Shown: positions 33,262 to 42,798, counted from the stretch's first letter. The stretch: DNA of 64,000 nt from Catonia carolina (GCA_035578175.1 JAQMRL010000001.1:369761720-369825719), one strand, 5' to 3'. Notes: a model not told the origin generated them from the letters alone. Made by a program: numbers and translations.

Positions 33262-35958
33262 TTACAAGAGCAGGTCTCTATTCCATGAACGGCGAAGTCG
33301 TCGGCGAGGATTTCCAGGAAGAGTACGAGATGATAAGTTTTTGATGTATGGATTTTGATGGTTTTGAAGTTTTCCGAAGAATCTTCTGTAGCAGTTGTAT
33401 GCCATATCTTTTATGTGTGTTATTTTGAGGTCGTCATGTAGTATTCTGTTGTTAATGTAGAATGGAGCACTGGTGATGAGCCGTAATAATTTTGATTGAA
33501 ATGCCTGTAGTTTTCTGATATTACTTGGCTTTGCTGTTCCGTAGATTTCAATTCCATAAGACCAAATTGGCCGAATGAATGATTTATAAATGAGTAATTT
33601 TGAACGTAACGGTAATCGGGAATGGCGTCCTATGAGGTGGTATAATTGTTTTACTCTTTTATCCAAAGTCAGTCGTGTATTGTGGATGTGCGTTTGCCAG
33701 GTTAGTCGTCTGTCCATCGTGATGCCTAGGTATTTTACTGTGTCCTTTTGTGGAATGGGTTCGTTGTTGAGGAATACCGTAGGACTTTCTCCTTTACATA
33801 ATGAGAATCTTATATGTACTGACTTATTAGTGTTTATTTTTAATCTCCACTTTTTCAGCCAAATTTCAATTGTGTTGAGAAAGTGTTGTAAGTTGGTACT
33901 GGCCTGCGTTAAATCGTGGGATGAAGTCAAGATAGCAGTATCGTCAGCGTATGTTGCTACCGTTATCCTTGGATCAGATGGTAAGTCCGCAGTGTAAATT
34001 GTATACAGTAGTGGTGAGAGTATAGAACCTTGTGGAACTCCTGCCCCTATATTTTGGTAGTCAGAAACTGATGATCCTTGCCTCACTACAAAGAAACGAT
34101 CTTCTAGGAAGCTTTTCAGTACGTGATAATACGTATCCGGGAGGAATCTTTTCAATTTATATAACAGACCAGGATGCCAAACTTTGTCAAAGGCTGCTTG
34201 AACATCTAGGAAGACAGCGGTGGTAAATTTCTTCTCCTCCAGCGCAACAGCTAGCTGGTCCGTCAATCGATGTAACTGATGAATCGTTGAGTGCCTGCTT
34301 CTGAAACCAAACTGATGGTGTGGTATTATGTTATTGTCGTTGCAAATCGGCAATAAGCGGGCTAGTAATAATTTTTCGAATAATTTGGATAAAGTTGGGA
34401 GTAAGCTTATTGGCCGATACGAAGATGGAGTACTTGGTGGTTTATTTGGCTTCAGAAATAGGACGACGTGAGACAGTTTCCACTGAATCGGGAAGTGTGT
34501 CGTTCTGAGGATGGAATTGAATATTTGAGTTATAAGGGTATATCCACATAATGGTAAGTTCTGAAGAATCTCCGCCGTTATTAAATCGTACCCCGGACTC
34601 TTTCTTGATGGTAGTTGTTGGACAGCCGCCTGCACTTCCCTTCTTGTGAAGTTTTCCGGAGGCAATGACAAATTCAATGGTGAAGACAAGAAATTTTCTA
34701 CATCTGAGGTGAAACCAGGTAAAGAATTGTCATTGGGCTGAAATACGCGCGCTAGATGATCGGAAAACATGTCGGCCTTCTCTTTGTCTGATTTAGCCCA
34801 TGATCCATCGGGGTGTTTAAGTGGGTGCGACTGCATTTGGTAACGCAAAAGACGCTGCGTTGCAGTCCAGAGGCTTCCATCTCTTTCTGTCAGGTTGGCG
34901 ACATTTTCATTGAACCTTTCCGTCTTGATGTTCCATATAGCTGTCTTCAATTCGTTAGTCATGTAATTCAAGTTTCTCTTGTCCGAAGGAAGTCTGGTAC
35001 GCTGCCAAATGCGTCTTGCTCTCCTTTTTTCCCTGACAAGTTCTTTTATATAGTTCGGATAACAGTGTTCCTTTTTTGGAGTTGGTCTACGTGGTTGCGT
35101 AGAGTTCCAAGCTGCATATTGTATTGTTACTGTCAAATGTTCCACTGCTTCTTCCACCTCACTTGCCGTGCGAAGAGGCAAGTCCAACCGTATATTGTTC
35201 TCTATGTTACTGCTGAACAAGTCCCAGTTAACTGTTCCATCTATCAAACACTGTCTCACCGGAGCTTCCAAAACTGTGCCCGACAGGGTGCAGAGAACTG
35301 GCGAATGGTCGGATGAAAGATCGTCAAGTGATTCCGTTTTTGTGTAGAATCTCGAGAGGCCCTTGGATACGAAAAAGTCCAGAAGATCGGGATGTTTAGT
35401 CAGAGCTGACGGCCAATACGTTGGTGATCCAGTTGAATGAAATTCCAGTCCGAGGTTTAAAATAGCTTGAATCATCATTCTGCCACGTGGATTTATCAGA
35501 CGCGATCCCCATTGAGCATGTTTCGCGTTGAAATCGCCTCCTGCTAAAAACCGAGGACCGAAACTTGAAAACAACTCTGTAAACTTGTCTACTGTAATCC
35601 GGTGTCTCGGGGGACAGTAAACCGAGATGAATGAGACTTCCTCTTGATCTATCTCCAGTGCCACACCCACTGATTGAATACTTTCCGATGGTTCGATTAC
35701 TGTGCATATATGATGTTTGATATTGTTCCTAACTAGCACCGCTGTACCACCAAAAGCTCTTCCATCAGGGCGATCAGCTCTATAAACTTTATAACCTTTT
35801 ATGTAAAATTTTGAGTCTTTTGTTAAATGTGTTTCGCTGAGTAAAACAATATCGATACGTTTTTCATTTATTAAATATTCAAATTCCGCCAAACGTTGGA
35901 TGATCCCATTCGCATTCCACAATAGCACCGATATAGAATTAGACATGTTATTTGCCAT
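33262..35958 (-). CDS. Jockey ORF2: endonuclease / reverse transcriptase
   Basis: An intact 898-residue protein that nicks genomic DNA and reverse-transcribes the element RNA at the nick. The APE-like endonuclease covers about residues 8-230: LLWNANGI (N15), SETHL (E42), GGDFNAKHAQW (D142, N144) and SSDHSP (D217, H218). The reverse transcriptase covers about 430-750: SPGYDLITAEIL, YRPISLLPTLSK, FGFRSRHST, the catalytic FLDVQAAFDKVW (D585), GVPQGSILSPLLY, TYADDTAIL (D672, D673) and KYLGITMD. A basic tail ends PGNPRRRLRRSWNRDLLL. All catalytic residues are present. The ATG at 35958 overlaps the ORF1 stop by 11 bases (ATGGCAAATAA), so ORF2 is probably translated by reinitiation after ORF1, an inference from the overlap. 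No RNase H domain is evident. Length and order fit Jockey. Confidence 0.96.
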   Translation of the reverse strand: MANNMSNSISVLLWNANGIIQRLAEFEYLINEKRIDIVLLSETHLTKDSKFYIKGYKVYRADRPDGRAFGGTAVLVRNNIKHHICTVIEPSESIQSVGVALEIDQEEVSFISVYCPPRHRITVDKFTELFSSFGPRFLAGGDFNAKHAQWGSRLINPRGRMMIQAILNLGLEFHSTGSPTYWPSALTKHPDLLDFFVSKGLSRFYTKTESLDDLSSDHSPVLCTLSGTVLEAPVRQCLIDGTVNWDLFSSNIENNIRLDLPLRTASEVEEAVEHLTVTIQYAAWNSTQPRRPTPKKEHCYPNYIKELVREKRRARRIWQRTRLPSDKRNLNYMTNELKTAIWNIKTERFNENVANLTERDGSLWTATQRLLRYQMQSHPLKHPDGSWAKSDKEKADMFSDHLARVFQPNDNSLPGFTSDVENFLSSPLNLSLPPENFTRREVQAAVQQLPSRKSPGYDLITAEILQNLPLCGYTLITQIFNSILRTTHFPIQWKLSHVVLFLKPNKPPSTPSSYRPISLLPTLSKLFEKLLLARLLPICNDNNIIPHHQFGFRSRHSTIHQLHRLTDQLAVALEEKKFTTAVFLDVQAAFDKVWHPGLLYKLKRFLPDTYYHVLKSFLEDRFFVVRQGSSVSDYQNIGAGVPQGSILSPLLYTIYTADLPSDPRITVATYADDTAILTSSHDLTQASTNLQHFLNTIEIWLKKWRLKINTNKSVHIRFSLCKGESPTVFLNNEPIPQKDTVKYLGITMDRRLTWQTHIHNTRLTLDKRVKQLYHLIGRHSRLPLRSKLLIYKSFIRPIWSYGIEIYGTAKPSNIRKLQAFQSKLLRLITSAPFYINNRILHDDLKITHIKDMAYNCYRRFFGKLQNHQNPYIKNLSSRTLPGNPRRRLRRSWNRDLLL

Positions 35959-37306
35959 TAAATGCGAAAGTGAGTGATTGTATTAATTGACTCATGAGGG
36001 TGATCAATGGTGTGAAGAGGGCTTTTAGGTCGGTCATGAAAGTTGTTAGCTGCGATTGAATACTGAATTGTGACTGGCGTTCTTGCTCTCCAAAATTATC
36101 GGCGGCGATTTGTGAGTAGGTGATGGTTGACTGTTTATGAGGGTTGATGAATTGGTGATTACGAGTTTGGTTTTGTTGTGAAAAAGTTTCTCTTCCTGCT
36201 ACTGCGCTTTTCAGAAGGGAGGGGAATGATTTTTCTGTAACAGATGGAGATTGTTGCGAGCTCTCTTGAGGGCGTGCTGCAGTGGCTGGTGAACGGCGAT
36301 TTTGCAGATCCCGAAAGACTGAACACCCCTTGTAGGAAGAGGGATGTGGTCCCGAACACAGGCAACATACGGCCGGCTCCTCTTTTAATTTTGTACATGA
36401 GTTAGATTCATGACCTGCGCCACACTTTACACATCGAGGCAGTAAATTACAATAACTTTTCGTATGGCCGTATCTCTGGCAGCGCATGCACTGCACGGGC
36501 TGCCTCCTCTGTCTTGGTTCTTCTACCCATATCCTTGAATAACACAAATATCTAATATCAAATATCTTATTATTATCTTTATTGGGTTCAAGATCTACGT
36601 AGAATAACGGGAGCTTCACTTTGTCCCGAGAAATGACGTTTGTAACACTTCTAACTTGATAACCTAAATTAGAAATTTCGTTCTGAATGGTCTCTTCTCC
36701 GATTGACCAATGCAATCCACGTATTACTACGCGGTACGCCTTGTCTTCGGCAAGTTGGTACGTGTGGAAGTCCGCATGGTTTTCTCTTAAACATTTTACT
36801 ATTTTCCTATAAGCATCCGGTGTGTGTGGATATATGGTGACTCCTGCTTTTGTACTCCCACAATGAAAGGAATCTTTTTCAGTTATGCCTTGAAGGAAAT
36901 CAAAGAGTTTTGAAAATTGCACATCAGTATGTAAGTGTATAGGAGGCGGTCTTGTTTTTATTGGAGATTCATTATTAGTGTTGTCTGTCGCAGTTGTTTC
37001 CATATCCGTTAATACGCTAAATTTATTGGCAGTGTAGAGACTACCAATTGTAAGTCTCGGATCTCTTGTAAATCGTTTAGCGGAACTAACGTTACTAATT
37101 GCGTTTGCGTTTTCTGTTTGGCGCTTCCTTTTGGAAACAACATTATTCCAATCTAACGTTGGATGAGAAATATCAGCTGTTAGTCTATCGATACTTTCTT
37201 CTTGTTCTTCTCTGGAGGGAAATGAATTTGAATGAACAGGTAACGCCATTAGTCGCGATGTTTGCGAAACATTTGTGTTTAACGACGCGTCGGCTGCGTT
37301 AATCAT
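35948..37306 (-). CDS. Jockey ORF1: gag-like nucleic-acid-binding protein
   Basis: A 452-residue ORF1 protein, expected to coat element RNA into a ribonucleoprotein. I start it at the first ATG (MINAADASLN, 37306). The open frame runs 11 codons further upstream but without a methionine. The N-terminal third is low-complexity and polar with basic patches (KRKRQ). A central region resembles the RNA-binding fold of insect gag-like ORF1p (SFHCGSTKAGVTIYPHTPDA, then VVIRGLHWSI). Three C2HC zinc knuckles follow at about residues 273-328: CMRCQRYGHTKSYC, CVKCGAGHESNSC and CLCSGPHPSSYKGC. The C-terminus is rich in Q and S. Arrangement and length are typical of Jockey ORF1. No stop or shift is seen. 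Confidence 0.93.
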   Translation of the reverse strand: MINAADASLNTNVSQTSRLMALPVHSNSFPSREEQEESIDRLTADISHPTLDWNNVVSKRKRQTENANAISNVSSAKRFTRDPRLTIGSLYTANKFSVLTDMETTATDNTNNESPIKTRPPPIHLHTDVQFSKLFDFLQGITEKDSFHCGSTKAGVTIYPHTPDAYRKIVKCLRENHADFHTYQLAEDKAYRVVIRGLHWSIGEETIQNEISNLGYQVRSVTNVISRDKVKLPLFYVDLEPNKDNNKIFDIRYLCYSRIWVEEPRQRRQPVQCMRCQRYGHTKSYCNLLPRCVKCGAGHESNSCTKLKEEPAVCCLCSGPHPSSYKGCSVFRDLQNRRSPATAARPQESSQQSPSVTEKSFPSLLKSAVAGRETFSQQNQTRNHQFINPHKQSTITYSQIAADNFGEQERQSQFSIQSQLTTFMTDLKALFTPLITLMSQLIQSLTFAFNGK

Positions 37307-37585
37307 GCAGGCCGTAAGAATAAAATGAAGAAGAACCAAAGTTTTCCCTTTACAATGGAAAATAAGGTTATCCTAATAATAAATTAACAACACGTAGAAA
37401 AAACAATACACAAAAAATAACAATGTCTACCGAATAAGAAATTATTACTTACAAACATTAAAGACTCACACACACCGCACAAATTACCTGTAAGTCACAA
37501 TAATTTATGAAACAAAATATTTTAATGAAAATAGACGCATCAAAATAACAGACAACTCTCTTGGAAAATCAGCTGTCCCAACACC
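37307..37585 (-). promoter_or_regulatory. Jockey 5' UTR / presumed internal promoter
   Basis: 279 bases from the ORF1 ATG to the duplication. Jockey-type elements carry an internal RNA polymerase II promoter in the 5' UTR, so function is inferred from position. On the element strand it starts GGTGTTGGGACAGCTG. No TATA box is evident. Confidence 0.6.
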
Positions 37586-37595
37586 ACCCAAATCT
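37586..37595. repeat. Jockey target-site duplication, right copy
   Basis: ACCCAAATCT, identical to 33109-33118. It marks the true 5' end of the element and shows that it is not 5'-truncated. Confidence 0.85.
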
Positions 37596-38268
37596 AACGT
37601 AATAAATTATATCATACACAATGATGTTTTCAAATAGAATTTTAACGCAACTCATTAGATGCTGCGCGCAGCGTGGGTAATTTTATTTTATATTATTACT
37701 CTTTTATACTTCTGTAAGTAAAAATTTACCTTTATATGAACGAAATTGCTTACACAATATTATGATACTATTTTAATAACAGTTTCATGAGAAATATTAA
37801 TTTGACTCCAGTTCAGACGGAAACTTGATAATACTCTAATACACCTGTTGTAGTTCACATTTACGGAACATTGCATTGTAACCCATTATTACCGTTAATT
37901 AAATTAAGGAGTTTTTTGTTAATAAAATTTAGTAATAACTGGTATAATATTTCACCGTATTGTTAGTTACATGTTAAATTAAATTAGTAATAATTAATAA
38001 AAAAAATATGACTAAATGAATGTTACGTCGTTGAAAACTTTTATAATTTTTAAATATGGCGAGTTTTACACGTCAGAAAATGACATAAAATTTTCATTTT
38101 CATTTTACCAATTGTTAATAATTATAATTATAAATGTTTTGTAATTTATTATAATTTAAAATAACCATGTTAAAACAATTTTATTTCGACCTCTAGTGCC
38201 TATGGGGTAAAATAATAACACTACAAACCTAAAATATAGATATATTTTGTATTTATAACTTTCTAAAA
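37596..38268. other. AT-rich non-coding stretch
   Basis: No gene or repeat recognised. Confidence 0.55.
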
Positions 38269-38640
38269 TGCCCATAACGGGCAGGTGGAGCGTTAAATTA
38301 ATTGCACTCGATCTGCTGGTTCCAAGAGTACAAAAAAAGTTCTGTTTCTTGGCTGAATTACTTAAGAACAGGCGAGGTAGAGGTGTAAATTACACTACTC
38401 AGAGTTATCTCCTCTGAGAGTAATGAATTTCACTATACAGCAAGACCCTGTGATGAATAAAGTGAAGGTGTCATTTGCAGGGTGGAAAGTAAGTGCTTTT
38501 TAGAGGGCCTGGCATGCTGATAAGCATACTCTTTCATCTCGGTGAGGAAGGCCATAGTAAACTACTTCACTTCTCTTTTTTTGAGGGAAAAATCCCCCTC
38601 AAAGCACTGAAGTACAGACCAGGGGCAAATAGGGGTGTGG
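38269..38640 (+). repeat. R3 dispersed repeat
   Basis: From CCCATAACGGGCAGGTGGAG through GGTAGAGGTGTAAA, TCTCCTCTGAGAGTAATGAA and GGCATGCTGATAAGCATACT it aligns with 42799-43120. The 3' end diverges after about 38575. Non-coding. Confidence 0.8.
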
Positions 38641-39063
38641 GTAGGCTTTGGAGCAGATAGTCAGAATCAGTCATTTATGATCGGTATGAGCCCGAACAGG
38701 TCCACATTTTCTATTTTATGAACATTTTCCTATACATCGTGGAAGAACTATTATGGCAATAAATTGTACAAATAGAATACAAACCGGACGGTTCGGATGA
38801 TTTCAGGGTAACGTCTAGAAATTTTAGCTCATTAAGCCTCACCATTTTACAAAACACTGTAATTCCAAACAACCAGCCAGTTGATACAATTGCTGATAAA
38901 AAATTGTAACCAAAATTGTTCTGCAACAACAAGTAAACATATAATGAAACAAAGATGATTTGTAAATTTCAAGGTATATGAAAAATATCAACAAAACATT
39001 TTTAATTTAGTAAGGTAATTTTAAATTTCCAAAAATTTAACTGTACATTTTATTCTGTTTCAG
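38641..39063. other. Stretch upstream of the receptor exon
   Basis: No gene is visible. It ends in a pyrimidine-rich acceptor-like sequence, TTTTATTCTGTTTCAG (39048-39063). Confidence 0.5.
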
Positions 39064-39499
39064 GTTTCAATATAATGGAAGATTCATTGGATATTCGTCA
39101 GTTCTTCAATAACACTTGCACAGATATTGATCGGTTTTGTTTAATCGAAAATAATTCTGTGATAAAAAATTTGATCAAATAATACTTGATGAATTATTAT
39201 TACATCGATTAATTTAAATTTTATTGTATAATTACATGATGGATTTTAACATCAGTGAAATTTACTTTAAAATTAAATTGGAGTACTTATGATTTCTTTT
39301 TAAACTAAAATGTGGGGTAATATATATTTTAACGGAGTAATATTAATAAAAATCAAGAAAATTTATTACTCGTAGTAGTTTTAGATAACAACGTGAATAT
39401 ATTTTTAAACGGTTTTGTGAAAATGTGTTTCGTAAAAAATTTCAATATTTTGATTTTCTTGCGTCAGAGGTGAAATATATTTAGTTAAAAATTTCGGGT
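39064..39499 (+). other. Candidate 5' UTR of the tachykinin receptor exon
   Basis: A strong acceptor-like sequence (pyrimidine tract plus CAG at 39061-39063) lies 436 bases before the receptor ATG, with no better acceptor in between, and the receptor frame has a stop (TAG) 18 bases before its ATG. The simplest reading is one exon from 39064 to 39909 with a long leader. The leader holds a 35-codon upstream ORF (39075-39182). Transcript data would be needed to confirm this. Confidence 0.4.
39075..39182 (+). CDS. Small upstream ORF (35 aa), putative
   Basis: Starting 12 bases after the candidate acceptor, it encodes MEDSLDIRQFFNNTCTDIDR and then FCLIENNSVIKNLIK. It has two N-glycosylation-type triplets and two cysteines but no signal peptide or membrane segment. 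It is out of frame with nothing obvious and ends 317 bases before the receptor start. It could be a regulatory uORF, a relic alternative N-terminus, or chance. Confidence 0.25.
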   Translation: MEDSLDIRQFFNNTCTDIDRFCLIENNSVIKNLIK

Positions 39500-39909
39500 A
39501 TGGCGTTGAATAATACTTTTAATTGGTCTTGGGATAATTCCAGTTTTACTCATGATGGTAATTCATCACAAGATGGCGATGATGGTAATATGTTTATATT
39601 ACCATGGTGGAAACAGATGATATGGACATTTTTATATGCAACAATGGTGTTGGTTGCGACCGGTGGTAATCTAATAGTTATTTGGATAGTTTTAGCAAAT
39701 AAAAGAATGCGAACTGTTACAAATTATTTTCTTGTAAATTTATCTATAGCTGATGCTATGGTGTCTACGCTAAATGTAACATTCAACTACATATACATGC
39801 TCAACTCTGATTGGCCATTTGGTACATTGTACTGCAAGATAACTCAATTTGTAGCCGTCCTCTCTATCTGTGCGAGCGTCTTCACTCTTATGGCTATTTC
39901 CATCGATCG
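39500..39909 (+). CDS. TkR99D-like: Tachykinin-like peptide receptor, first coding exon (TM1-TM3)
   Basis: Encodes the first 136 residues plus two bases of a class A neuropeptide GPCR at the cell surface. The insect receptor senses tachykinin-related peptides and signals through G proteins. The extracellular N-terminus has four N-glycosylation triplets (N4, N8, N13, N21). TM1 spans about 41-65 (ATGGNLIVIWIV, N57), TM2 about 74-98 (NYFLVNLSIADAMVS, D85), then WPFG, the disulphide cysteine C112, and TM3 up to SIDR (D136, R137 of the DRY motif). The LSICASVF and NSDWPFG segments fit the TkR99D type better than the natalisin receptor (TkR86C) type, judged from memory. The ATG at 39500 follows an in-frame TAG. 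The exon stops at a GTAAGT donor (39910-39915), splitting the arginine codon. TM4-TM7 are not found downstream within the window. Confidence 0.93.
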
Positions 39910-39915
39910 GTAAGT
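39910..39915 (+). other. Splice donor of the receptor exon
   Basis: CG|GTAAGT fits the consensus donor exactly. Read-through would hit TAA at once (39911-39913), so splicing here is required to complete the receptor. The intron interrupts the arginine codon of DRY after its second base. Confidence 0.9.
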
Positions 39916-40329
39916 AACGTAATACAAGTTTTCATACATTACAAATTTTAAAACAAACATTATGTCGTAATGGGTTTTATTATATGTCTCTTGTTGAATT
40001 TATTTAATGAATCCAATAAAATAACATTTTATTTTATTTAGGTTAACTTCATTTGATTTCATTTAATTTTTGTATCAAGTTCGTTTGAGACGTTGATTTA
40101 AAATTCTGAGAGGTATTCCTCCAGAATCAGCTGCTTACAGTGCTAGATTGAACTTCATTCAGGCTAATTTTTGTGTGTTCTTTTGTTGAATAATCACTTA
40201 ACGTTTATCTTTTTTTACAAGAATAAACGGTTGTACTTTCTTGTTATTACAGAAGAATATTTCTACATTTAATTATTTTATTATTAATTTACTTAATAGA
40301 AATTAAGACAAATAATTGTAAAATAAAAA
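39916..40329. other. Intron sequence, start of presumed receptor intron
   Basis: AT-rich, with nothing recognised. All sequence to the window end may be part of this intron, because no later receptor exon is visible. Confidence 0.5.
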
Positions 40330-40331
40330 TA

Positions 40332-41286
40332 ACGGGTGATTCAAAAAGAGCGCCGGTTTTTAAACGGCTGGTAAATTTTTGTTTATCGGTTGGCAACATT
40401 GTTAGACCTCATTTCTATTTTGGAGAACATTCCGATTGACGATTCAGTTGTAGTTTATCTTGTTCGCAGTGTAGTACTCTCGCAGTCTGTGTCTAACCAT
40501 GGAGAAGTTTACTATTGCACAACGAGTGTTAATCGTCAAAACATTTTACCAGAGTGGAGAGAGTTATGCGACTACTGTCAGGCGACTTCACGGTACTCTA
40601 GGACGTAATGAAGCACCGAATGAATCAACAGTTCGCAGGCTCATGAAAAAGTTTTTTGAGACGGGTTCAACAGTCGACCTTAAAAGTTCTGGACGTCGTC
40701 GTTCTGGCCGAACTGAGCAGAACATTGCGTTGGTTCGTGACAGTGTGGCTGTTAGCCCAGCAAAATCAATACGTCGCCGTTCTCAACAATTGGGTTTACG
40801 ATGTTCTCCTTTACGGAGAATTCTTCGGTACGATCTCCAATATCACCCGTATAAAATTCAGTTTCTGCACGAGAAACAATGTTGTTGCTCCGTGAACGGT
40901 TCCAGGATTGCATCATTTCTCGTAATTCTGACCATCAATGGCCACCAAGGTCGTGTGACTTGACGCCTTGTGACTTTCATCTTTGGGGTCATCTGAAGTC
41001 ATTGGTGTATGCCAATAAACCCCGAAACATCAATAACTTGAAGGAGGAAATTCGACGGATTATCGGGCAAATGGAAGTCGAAACTTGTCGTGCAGTAATA
41101 TCCAATTTCATGGACAGAGTTGATGCGTGCCAGCGCAGTAGAGGAGGACACATGCATGACATCATTTTTCATACATGAAATCGGAAGGTAAGATGAACTT
41201 GTTGATGTATTTATTTTCAGTTTTTCAATAAAATAAATCTCTTAATTTGATATATCAAAACCGGCGCTCTTTTTGAATCACCCTTT
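40332..41286. mobile_element. Internally deleted mariner-like (IS630/Tc1-mariner) element
   Basis: 955 bp with inverted ends GGGTGATTCAAAAAGAGCGC (from 40334) and its exact inverted copy (to 41283). The GCCGGTTTT that follows is also shared. TA lies at both borders (40330-40331, 41287-41288). The interior keeps the beginning and end of a transposase gene but not its middle, so the element could only move with enzyme supplied from elsewhere. Confidence 0.88.
40499..41178 (+). pseudogene. Mariner-like transposase, N- and C-terminal parts with the core deleted
   Basis: The N-terminal part (40499 to about 40860) starts MEKFTIAQRVLIVKTFYQSG, a helix-turn-helix region found in many insect mariner-like transposases (DUF4817-type). 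A second HTH-like segment with ESTVRRLMKKF and GRRRSGRT follows. The frame then shifts, and the C-terminal part (about 40905-41178) reads WPPRSCDLTPCDFHLWGHLK, then VYANKPRNINNLKEEIRR. The last block holds the final catalytic aspartate and the typical LWG motif. The section with the first two catalytic aspartates, roughly 150-200 residues, is missing. Non-functional. Confidence 0.85.
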
Positions 41287-41288
41287 TA

Positions 41289-42182
41289 GTACGGCTAAAT
41301 TATGGATCATCGCATCTATTGTCGTTTGCACGTTCAGTTTACACAATGCATCTTATGGGAATCGTCAATGCTATTAAGTCATCTAAAAATATCAATTAAA
41401 GGCATCTGGATGTTGTATATAAATACATATTTTAAACCTCTATAGAACACGTATTTTTTAAGGTAGAACTTCAATTCAAGTTTTGTTTAACAGAAAAAAA
41501 TGTATTATGTATAATAGTTAATGAATTGTGAAACATCAAGAAAACTGTAAAAAAACATTTGCTTTTATAAGGAGGGGGGATTAAAATGAATATCTTCTAT
41601 TTTACTGCAGACCTACAAATGCCTTCTCCACATTCCCTCGCCAAACTTTCTAAACACTGCGTGATAAATGTAAACAAATGACGCAATCTGTTATTACAAA
41701 TCTAAAATCTTTTCCATTAAAGATATCGAAAAAAATATTCACACTTGGTAAATGAAGTTGAGTATAAACTTATAGTGTTAATTATTAATTAATAGTCATG
41801 TAGACTACTTTACATTATATAGGTTTGTTATAGATGGGGCCCGGTGGAGGGGAATATTATTGCTTATGATGGCCTTGATTGATCTACAAAGTCGATGTTT
41901 GTGTATGTGTTAGTAGCAGTCAAAGCCCCATAAGAAATACACTCTCCTATACTGCTCCGTTGTATCAACTGAACGTGCAAACGACTATAATACGTAGCAT
42001 AATTATTTGAAGAATAAATCAATAGTTTCCGCTGGACTGTTCTCATTTCCGACCTCAGAAAATTAGGTTTATTCAAAACACTTTTGATACTAGACCTGTA
42101 AAGCACTTTTGCTGAAAAATATAAGCTGAAAGCTGATGTAATAGTTGAAGCAATATTTAGTCTTTTCATTTTATAACTCTAA
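41289..42182. other. Non-coding intronic stretch
   Basis: AT-rich. The 101-codon minus frame at 41864-42169 shows no recognisable motif. Nothing else supported. Confidence 0.5.
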
Positions 42183-42640
42183 CGTGCGTACGATGAATCT
42201 GTTCGATTAAGAACAATGAGCAACTTCATGACCACATGAGATTTTTTCTTGCTTTTTTTTACGTCTGACTTTTCGCAATTACTGCTAATGCAGACGAGAG
42301 AATAGTGGATAAAAATCAGTGATGGAAATTCCAGACCTCACAGAAATCGAACTAGGGACCTCGGTGTAGAACCCGGTAGCGCTGACCACTATACCACGAG
42401 CCGATCACCCAATGATATAAGGATATATATGTATGACGTGTATGTGAGTTGTAACCTAGTTGAGACTCAGACCAACTATTTTTGAGAAAGTATTGTTTAT
42501 TAAACCCTAACGATCTAAGTATACCGGTAACCACGGTGTAGTATTCAAATGCGTATAAAAGTAACTATCTTTACTAGGATTAGAACCACGGAAAATTAAT
42601 TTCTGTACTTCAGCTGTAAACCAGTTGATTCGCGGCGACA
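42183..42640 (-). repeat. SINE2 copy split by a SINE1 insertion
   Basis: 42183-42241 and 42411-42640 together form one SINE2 in the orientation of 24171-24455. The break falls within its ATGACCCAATGAGATGAGG-type segment, and SINE1 fills the gap. Confidence 0.8.
42242..42410 (-). repeat. SINE1: tRNA-derived SINE inside SINE2
   Basis: Read on the minus strand, a tRNA-like head contains A-box-like TATAGTGGTCAGCGC (about 42377-42391) and B-box-like AGTTCGATTTC (about 42345-42355). Next comes a body shared with 58311-58480 (GCAGTAATTGC, CATCACT) and a 3' A run (T run at 42251-42260). The flanks CCACATGAG and CACCCAATGA look like a decayed target duplication. Confidence 0.75.
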
Positions 42641-42798
42641 ACGTTACTACTAGAACAACCCGGTGCGTTTGAAGCAACTTATACAAATTTTTTTACGAAC
42701 TATTACTACATCAAAAAGTTAATGAGATTGAGTATTCTAATTATCCACCTTATCCCCATCTAACATTTCTGTTTTTTTCATTGCTTATCAATTATTTT

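Larger units (their letters stand above)
33118..37585 (-). mobile_element. Full-length Jockey-clade non-LTR retrotransposon
   Basis: A 4.47-kb element on the minus strand. It has a 5' UTR (37307-37585), an open ORF1 and ORF2, a 3' UTR (33132-33261) and a 14-base poly(A) tail (T run at 33118-33131). An identical 10-bp duplication borders both ends. Both ORFs lack stops and frameshifts. Two ORFs, a poly(A) tail and variable-length target duplications are what Jockey-clade elements show. With the intact frames and perfect duplication, this is a young and possibly mobile copy. Confidence 0.93.

Noticed and set aside
33590..35316. Several plus-strand open frames of 60-167 codons
   Set aside because: Antisense shadows of the intact Jockey ORF2.
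39500..39913. Complete short receptor gene ending at the TAA at 39911
   Set aside because: The stop lies inside a perfect GTAAGT donor, and the protein would end at TM3 in the middle of the DRY motif; splicing is far more likely.
41864..42169. 101-codon minus-strand frame
   Set aside because: No recognisable domain, no supporting start context, and it lies in presumed intron sequence.
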